Of a DNA stretch of 64,000 nucleotides, positions 57,161-64,000 are shown one piece after another. The notes under the pieces are model-generated. The model ran no database searches, was not told where the DNA came from, and saw only the letters and a list, made by a program, of their open reading frames with translations. Each line of letters starts with the position of its first letter. The first letter of the stretch is position 1. The translations under genes and the position numbers were made by a program. The stretch comes from Chrysaora quinquecirrha (Eukaryota > Cnidaria > Scyphozoa > Semaeostomeae > Pelagiidae), in assembly GCA_014526335.1 (NCBI GenBank), contig JACTAT010000149.1:398515-462514 (forward strand), read 5' to 3'.

Positions 57161-57880
57161 GATGTAAACAAACAGAGGTGTGAAATGCAAACAAACAAAG
57201 GTGTGAAATGTAGGCGAACAGAGGTGTGAAATGTAGACAAACAAGGGTTTGTTATGTAGACAGACAGAAAGTTGAATTGTAGATAAACAGAGGTGTGAAA
57301 TGAAGACAAACAAGAGTTATGAAATGTAGACAAACAGAAGTGTGAAATGTAGACAAACAGAGGTGTGAAATGTAAGTGAACAGAGGTGTGAAATGTAAAC
57401 AAGCAGACGTGTGAAATGTAGACAAACAAGGGTGTGAAATGTAAGCGAACAGAGGTGTGAAATGGAAACAAACAAAGGTGTGAAATGTAGACAAACAAAG
57501 GTGTGAAATGTAGACAAACAAAGGTGTGAAATGGAAACAAACAAGGGTGTGAAATGTAGACAAACAAAGGTATAAAATGTAAATAAACAAAGGTGTGAAA
57601 TGTAGACAAACAGAGGTGTGAACTGCAAACAAACAAAGGTGTGAAATGTAGACAAACAAAGGTGTGAAATGCAAACAAAAAAGGCGTGAAGTGTAGACAA
57701 ACAGAGGTGTGAAATGCAAACAAACAAAGGTGTGAAATGTAGACAAACAAAGGTGTGAAATGCAAACAAAAATGTGTGAAGTGTAGACAAACAAAGGTGT
57801 GAAATGCAAACAAAAAGGTGTGAAGTGTGGACAAACAGAGGTATAAAATGCAAATAAACAAAGGTGTGAAATTTTAACAA
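57161..57880. repeat. 23-bp minisatellite, long form
   Basis: About 30 units of AGGTGTGAAATGTAGACAAA plus CAA. Because 23 is not a multiple of 3, long open frames arise in all three minus-strand frames (F, C, L, H-rich); these are not genes. It lies between PDRG1 copy B and the dynein chain gene. Confidence 0.9.
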
Positions 57881-58172
57881 ACAGATGTGAGTCATGTAAA
57901 CATCGAGGGATGTGGAAGGAGTCATATAAGGATAATATGCCATAAATTTCTGCGGATATAGTTTTCATCAGTTTTGTCTTCAAACAAAGCGACTGAAGAG
58001 ATTTATCTGACTCATAAATTTACAGAATGAAATCCTGAATAATTTATTATGCAAATTATCCCACGGAAGACGTTATTGTTTGATGGCGCCTCCTGTGGAA
58101 AACTAATTTGCATATTTCGATACACATTACATCAGATTCAGATAAGGGAAAAGTCTTCTAATCCGAGCAAAA
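57881..58172. other. Short upstream region of the dynein chain gene
   Basis: About 290 bases without recognised elements. By position it should hold the promoter and 5' UTR; no clear TATA box is visible. Confidence 0.4.
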
Positions 58173-61100
58173 ATGGCGGATTCAATGGATGGGAGCAGCC
58201 TTACAGCTAAAGAAAACAAGCAGAATATTTGGTGAGTCGATGCGCCTAGTTGCCGATTTTAAATGAAAATTGAATTAATTTGCATCAGTTTTGATTATTA
58301 TTTCATAATTTTGTACTATTCTTCCTCCAGGACTCAAATATTGAGTGAAGTTTCCGCTCAAGCGACAAGAAAGTTGCCTCAGAACAAACGCGTTTTGATT
58401 CTTGGTGAGTTGAGTTGGACAAAAGTCTTTCAATTTCATCCCTTTGAGGAGCGTTTGATAAAGCGTCCCGGCTCTGTTATTCCTAAGCAACCCAAAACTG
58501 TTCTACTACCAAAGCAATAATTCCAAGGCCAAAAATATCTCGTAGAAGTCGTAGACTTCTGCAGAAAAAACGGCTCCATTTTCTGTGGGAGGGAGGTCTT
58601 GCCCGGTCTCCGGCCTAAGCCCTAATGGCCTCAAAGGATTAATATCATAAAAACCCATTAAACTTTGTTTACACTAAAACGTAAACTTATTAAAAGAGTT
58701 CGTTTGTTTAATTCCTTTTTTGTAAATTACAGAATCATTCCTGTTGAAATTATTTCTCCCATTTCAACACCTTTTATTTATGCTTAACTTTTATTTTAAT
58801 CAAAGGCTAAAATTTGCTTTACATAGTATACTAGTAATTCCAAATAAGGATATACTTAAAACACATGGATCAATGTGTTACTTTTTGCCAATGAAGCATC
58901 ACTGCAAGGTCACATGTTGCACCAACTGGTATTTAATAAATATGTGCAATGCCTAGCTGTTGAATTGTTTTTTTTTTCAAACAATAGGGGTATTGTTTTT
59001 CAATTGTAACAATGGGACACTTAAGGTCCCATCCACATGTATATGGATATTTTTGAAAACGCAAATTTATTTTTACGTTTCTGCCTTCCGTCCACATGTA
59101 GCCAGCGTTTTTGGTGATGGAAACCGCTTTTTCAGGGTGGAAATTTTCGAAAATGCTGGTTTCATGCCATGTTGTGGATGGGGAAAACGCAACTTTTCAA
59201 ATACAATGATGTCACGCACTCAATTTGACATGCTTAGTTTTAACAACACAAAGAAAGAATGACAATGCAAATTCAAAATGGTTTAATATGAAAATATGCT
59301 TTCTTTGTTTTTTCTGTTTCCGTGAAAAATGCACATCGTGTTGACGCAGATTTTTTTGAAAAATATTCATTTACATGTGTGGACGTAGCCTAAGTTTCCA
59401 TCCAGGCATAATGCCATATTTTTTTCTTACAAAGACAGACATTTTTGACATAACGCTTCAACCTTTAGGACAAATTTTCATAAAACCAGCGTTCTGAGAA
59501 TTTGAGTCAGAGGGGCCAGCTAAGCAAGGCATCAGGGCACCTGGCAGTAGGGGCAGAAGCAATAAATTCAGGGCAAAACAATAGGAAAATAAAAGAATGT
59601 AACAATTTTTATGAGGGCAAGGGGGCAAAAAAATTAGCAAAAGATTATTTTTGCCCCTTCCTCAAAGACTCTGGCAGTGATACCCACTGGGTTGTTTTTA
59701 TCAGATCATTATTTTTGTGGTTTTCTCTAATATGAGGTGATGATGGAAGTGGAAAGACATCTCTGCTCACAAAACTCAGAGATCCGGGAGAAGAGCAGAT
59801 CAGAAAAGGATCTGGGTTGGAATTCACTTATCTTGATGTTCATGATGAAGAACGAGATGGTGAGATGTGTTCATATCACCTTAATCATAATTGTTATCTT
59901 CGTAATCACCTTTCAGCATAATAATTATTTATCATTACCATTATCATTGTCATCATCTTTATCACCTTATTGTTGTTATCATCATCATCATTATAATCAT
60001 CATAATCATCATAATCATTGTCATCATCATCATCATCATGATTGCAATCATCATCATCATCATGATCATTGCAATCAAAATCAGGATCATCATGATCATT
60101 GCAATCAAAATCAGGATCCTCATGATCACGATCATCATCATCATCATTATAATTGCAATCATTGTCATTATCATCATCATCATTATCATACTCATCATGA
60201 TTGCAATCATTGTCATAGTATATGAAGTACCAACTAAGAGCAATGTAAAAATGTCCTTTCTAGAACATGCCAGATTGAATGTGTGGATAATGGATGGTGA
60301 TTCATATCATAAAGAACTATTGAAATATGTAATAACACCAGAAACCATCAGAAACGTATTTGTTGTTGTTGTTGTTGACATATCAAAGCCTTGGACAATA
60401 ATGGACAATTTAGAACAATGGGCAAGGCTAATACGAGAGCATTTGCATACGTTGAAGTTATCGGCAAAAGAACTGAATGAAATCGAAGGAGAACGTAAGT
60501 AGATCTGTTAAGAAGAATTTAACGAAAAAGAAGAATTATTCACAAGCTTAGTTCAAACTGAAACAGCTCTATAGCACAGAATTATATATTCTGTGTCTAT
60601 AGTGTGCTTGATTTGATTCTCTCAAAACTCCCCGGGAATTCGCAAAACTTTTAGCCCCCGTCTTCACTTAACTAGCTTTAAGAGCGTCTTGATTATGGAT
60701 AGTGGTTTGTATTTGCATCATGCCAGAGGTATCCGATGCGAAACAAGGAAAAATTCACTTCGTTTTGTAGGTGATATGGAGATCACTCTGCTTCGATATG
60801 TAATTTGTTGTTAACATCAATCAGCTTTTAGGCTGAATGATTTGGAGAGTTAATCGGCGATTTCGTAGAGATCTTTAACTAAGTGAAAGCGTCGTGGGCT
60901 CTCTGATCGCACAGCAATGGTTTGAATCCTTTCTATTATGGTATGCCACGAATGGAAAAATCTATCCTTTTGTTCGCCATTCAGGACAAATATCTATAAA
61001 TTTGTATGGTGCTGAAGAAGATTGCTTAACATAGCTGCAACACAAAAAAATTCAACGGGAGGAGAGCCTTGAGCTGTATGACTTGGAGAGTTAGTTTATT

Positions 61101-64000
61101 AGGCCCTATAGCTCAGTGGAAACGTCGTTGGCTGTCCGAGTCCGGTCATGCATTTTAGGTCCGAATCTTGCCTATTGTGGTATGCCATTTGTGGAGAAAT
61201 CTATAGCAGACAGAGCTATTGAGAACATGAACGTCAAAACAAACTAGCGTTTTTGTTTTGATAGGTAGATTCCAAACTTCTAAGCGTCTAATTTTCTAAT
61301 TTGTTTCCCGTTGCTTTTCAGTGCTAAATAAATTCCGAGAATACAAAGAGCCTGAAGAAGCTGAAGAAGAGGCTAAACGATCTCGTTCGCATGTTACAAC
61401 AACAACAACCGAAGAAGAAGACGTCATGCTTCCCTTAGGCGAAACGATCCTTTCAAATAACCTTGGAATACCAATATTAGTTGTCACAACAAAGGTTTGT
61501 ACAGACTAACCATCTCTCAGCCACCAAACGATCAATCATCTATTGGCCAAACATCTGAGATTTGCTTTAGGCCCTAGCCAAACGATCAACATTGTGGTCC
61601 AATGTTTCAAATTTGATTTACAACAAATGTTTGACCGTTTGGCCACTTCCAAAAACATTGCTGTCCAACAACGATGTTATTGCACAAGCACCAGCGCCTT
61701 GTGTTGCTAAGAACTGTTTCTAGTTGATGAAATGATGCAAGTTAAGTTGTTGCAATTTGTCAGAAACAAAAGAAATATTCGACAAGCAATGTTCGATCAA
61801 ACATTGCTTGGCAAGCAAAAATAAGCAAGATTTGCGGTGTGATATTTTGAAGAAGTTCATAAACATTTTTTGCTTGACGCCACAAAAAATGTTGGACGAG
61901 CAATGTTTTTGCGTGGCCAAACGGTCAAACATTCTGCTTGACAAGCAAATCTCAAATGTTGGACCAACAATGTTTGATCGTTTGGCCAGGGCATAATGGT
62001 TATTCTACCTTTATCAACATTGAGGATAGCACAATGTTTACGCGTTAAGGATTTTCTGAGATCATGAGATTTCTTTATACCAAGACCGCCACACATAATA
62101 ATGTCATTTTAGTTAGAGTGGCTTCAAGATTTCGAAGAAATTTTTAGTTTTGTGTAGCTTATTTTCATGTAATTTTTTTTCTTATTGGCTTTCAGAGTGA
62201 TGGAATGTCAGTTCTTGAAAAAGAAAATAATTACAAAGATGAACATTTCGACTTTATACAAAAATACATTCGGAACTTCTGTTTGCGATGTATCCTTTGA
62301 GCCAGTCATTAAAACTGTGTTACAGTTTAACTGTTTCAGGGACTTAAGAACATGGAACATTTGACGTACGTTTGCCCACGCACGATTCGGTTTCTGTGAA
62401 GCATATGAACAAGGCTTAATGTTGTAATGTATAAATAGGAAATAAGAAAAAGATACCCTTGTGGGATTATTTTGCTATTTTGCTGTGAAAATGTTTGTGA
62501 GAAGATCCCGTGCACGCGAGAGAGGATCCATTTTTGTCCATTCGGAAACCGGTACGGATAGGCCTTCCATGCACACGACAACACACCTACCCGATCCAGT
62601 TTGGCTCCGCACGAAAAAACATGTTATTTTAGGTCGGATCCGTTAATGTTTGTGAGAAGATCCCGTGCACACGAGAGAGGATCCGTTTTTGTCCATTCGG
62701 AAACCGGTACGGATAGGCCTTCCGTGCACACGACAACACACATCCAGTTTGGCTCCGCACGAAAAAGCATGTTATTTTAGGTCGGATCCGTTAATGTTTG
62801 TGAGAAGATCCCGTGCACACGAGAGAGGATCCGTTTTTGTCCATTCGGAAACCGGTACGGATAGGCCTTCCGTGCACACAAAACCCACCTACCTGATCCA
62901 GTTTGGCACCGCACGAAAAAGCATGTTTTTGGGTCGGATCCGTTTTCGGTCCGGAGTGAACACATAAATCCGACCCAGAATGAATCCGATCCAGGAAAAG
63001 AGGTTTATTTTTCTCATGAAAATCCAAAATCTTTTCCGAAAGACCTTCAAAATTAGGCTTCCATCCTTCTGAATCCTGGACATCTGCGAACACGTTTGTC
63101 TTGATCTGATCTTGTGTGTAAAAACATTTTAGGCCCATTACCGCGTGCAGGCGAATAAAATTACTGAATCGGTTCCAAATAAGAACCGAAATAAGTGTGT
63201 CCCGTTCTCGTGTGTACAGGGTCATTTGATTTGCGCAACAAAAAAGGCTATTCATGCTACTATTTCTTGTAATTAAATTTACCTTCTTCCTTAACTATAA
63301 AACCAGATGGAGCAGCGTTGATGTACACCTCAGTAAAAGAAGGAAGAAATTTAGACACATTTTACAAATATTTAATTCACAGAATTTACGATTTTCCGTT
63401 GCGAATACCTCCGCAAGTTGTTGAAAAGGACGCCATTTTCATGTAAGTCAATATTTCCAGTCTTTTTATTAAGATTGGTTAATTTGATTCTCAGCGCTAC
63501 TATTTACAGGCCTTGTACAGCAATGATCAATTACTACTTCAAGCAAGGTATACTTTTCAAACAGTCTTGAGTTACGCTAGCTGCTTCATTGCACTGTTTA
63601 GTGCATTGGAGTAGTCACCTGATTGTTGTCCAGAAAGTCACTGGTTCGAGTCCCAGTCAAGGTAATTATAAGAGTTGTGGTAGCTCAAAGCTTCATTTAA
63701 GTGCAACTTTGCATAATCTTATGGTACGCTTTTGCAAGTATGTTGCCATGCATGTACCTCTCCGTGGCAATGCAGGTTTGCTCTCGCAAGGCGGTAATTT
63801 ATTGAATTTTATACTGAATTCTCATGCAATTATCTTAAAAAGTGAATGAGCTAGCTGTTCCTAATTTGGACGTCTATCTTTTGCCCCTTAAGGCCCCTTA
63901 AGGTCCCTGAAGGCTCATTAGCTAGGACTCCTTACTGAGTTGCTCTAACCTCGACGTTTATCCATAACCCACTGTTTACAGTGTTGTTCATCAAGGAGAT
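58173..64000 (+). CDS. DYNC1LI1: Cytoplasmic dynein 1 light intermediate chain, 5' and middle part (3' end outside window)
   Basis: Exons 58173-58231, 58331-58404, 59737-59859, 60264-60494, 61322-61494, 62196-62289 and 63307-63442, phases agreeing. The start is [20 protein letters not shown], followed by [20 protein letters not shown] and the P-loop [14 protein letters not shown]. Then come [76 protein letters not shown] and [20 protein letters not shown]. The last sure text is [12 protein letters not shown]. This is the Ras-like GTPase-fold domain of dynein LIC, which links the heavy chain to cargo adaptors. Vertebrates have two paralogues; I cannot say which this resembles more. Possible further exons 63510-63547 and from 63982 fit the phase but do not match the family, so they are tentative. 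Confidence 0.88.
59021..59393. mobile_element. MITE-like element with CCACATGTA ends
   Basis: TTAAGGTCCCATCCACATGT at the left and, as reverse complement, TTAGGCTACGTCCACACATG at the right. The interior has repeated CGTTTT / AAAACGCAA words. It lies in intron 2 of the dynein chain gene. Confidence 0.55.
59930..60215 (+). repeat. ATC trinucleotide array in an intron
   Basis: About 290 bases of TCATCATCATCATTATCATC with interspersed GATTGCAATCA words. Long open frames of H, N and I residues here are by-products. Confidence 0.9.
60834..61010 (+). mobile_element. tRNA-derived SINE, family 3
   Basis: GCTGAATGATTTGGAGAGTT, TCTTTAACTAAGTGAAAGCG, GGTTTGAATCC B box and TGGTATGCCACGAATGGAAA. It lies in a dynein chain intron, followed closely by a second copy. 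Confidence 0.7.
61075..61220 (+). mobile_element. tRNA-derived SINE, family 3, second copy
   Basis: The best tRNA resemblance of the family: CCCTATAGCTCAGTGGAAAC (A-box region), and AGGTCCGAATCTTGCC in the B-box position. Then TATTGTGGTATGCCATTTGT. Confidence 0.7.
61568..61996. mobile_element. AAACATTG-family MITE
   Basis: Left TTTAGGCCCTAGCCAAACGA, right GATCGTTTGGCCAGGGCATA. Its interior is very close to the element at 41193-41634. It lies in a dynein chain intron. Confidence 0.75.
62488..62940 (+). repeat. Three tandem units of about 150 bp
   Basis: Units start at 62488, 62646 and 62793 with AATGTTTGTGAGAAGATCCC and include TTGTCCATTCGGAAACCGGT and GGATAGGCCTTCC. The spacing is 158 and then 147 bases. 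It lies in an intron. Confidence 0.8.
63575..63680 (+). mobile_element. Possible SINE with tRNA-like B box
   Basis: TTAGTGCATTGGAGTAGTCA is followed at tRNA-like distance by CACTGGTTCGAGTCCCAGTC. Only one copy is in the window, so the call rests on the promoter-like boxes. Confidence 0.4.

Larger units (their letters stand above)
47913..57452. repeat. 9.54-kb direct repeat, copy B
   Basis: Matches 38202-47743 at an offset of about 9710 bases, drifting by a few bases through homopolymer indels. It is followed without a break by the longer form of the 23-bp minisatellite. Confidence 0.95.

Noticed and set aside
57037..57983. Three long minus-strand frames rich in F, C, L and H over 57-58 kb
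   Set aside because: They are the three frames of a 23-bp minisatellite, which is not a multiple of three. No start context, domain or splice signal supports them.
59737..60243. His/Asn-rich and Ile/Met-rich frames on both strands near 60 kb
   Set aside because: They run through an ATC trinucleotide array in an intron. Only the flanking exons 59737-59859 and 60264-60494 are real.
5534..63680. tRNA genes at the A-box/B-box-like segments
   Set aside because: The segments do not fold into full cloverleafs by eye, recur with the same non-tRNA bodies, and have SINE-like tails. They are treated as SINEs.
63510..64000. Two more dynein light intermediate chain exons (63510-63547 and from 63982)
   Set aside because: The phases fit and acceptors are present, but the text ([18 protein letters not shown]) does not match the expected P-x-GWD region. 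Kept only as a remark in the gene entry.

Overview
The window is nuclear DNA of an animal, most likely an early-branching one (a cnidarian is my best guess, a sponge is possible). It is AT-rich, its genes are split by GT-AG introns full of short transposons and tRNA-derived SINEs, and every recognisable gene is a metazoan family: a Notch-ligand type DSL protein, a conodipine-like phospholipase A2, TTLL9, a Rab22/31/5-type GTPase, RANBP9/10, PDRG1 and a dynein light intermediate chain. The lineage is inferred from gene content and repeats only.

Left part, minus strand. Bases 1-9071 carry the 5' end of a striking gene. A signal-peptide exon and an MNNL exon are followed by one exon of more than 5.2 kb. 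That exon starts with a normal DSL domain and then runs into a tandem array of a 102-bp unit (34 residues, 4 cysteines). Exactly 48 units fit between base 1 and base 4896 without a single net indel, and the array leaves the window still open. A second minus-strand gene (12606-14306) is a small secreted phospholipase A2-like protein.

Middle part, plus strand. A TTLL9-type tubulin glutamylase (15403-22328) can be followed exon by exon, but its last catalytic segment is missing. A complete 195-residue Rab GTPase follows (24776-29021). RANBP9/10 starts at 30421, but only its first two exons are present before a CR1-like LINE (minus strand, about 33046-38020).

Right part. A 9.54-kb block is present twice as a direct repeat (38202-47743 and 47913-57452). 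Each copy holds the 3' half of RANBP9/10 plus a complete PDRG1 gene. Each RANBP9 copy has its own one-base deletion in a different exon, so neither copy is intact but together they describe one intact gene. The copies are separated by a stranded piece of a RANBP9 exon. This looks like two haplotypes placed end to end, or a very young tandem duplication. The window closes with a dynein light intermediate chain gene (58173 to beyond the end).

The non-coding space is dominated by recurrent elements: three or four tRNA-like SINE families, a MITE family rich in the word AAACATTG, several other terminal-inverted-repeat elements, and simple or minisatellite repeats (CTAA arrays, a 23-bp minisatellite, ATC and ATTGATTA tracts). 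The housekeeping genes do not form one pathway. TTLL9 and the dynein chain both act on microtubules, RANBP9/10 belongs to the CTLH ubiquitin ligase and PDRG1 to the prefoldin-like/R2TP chaperone system.
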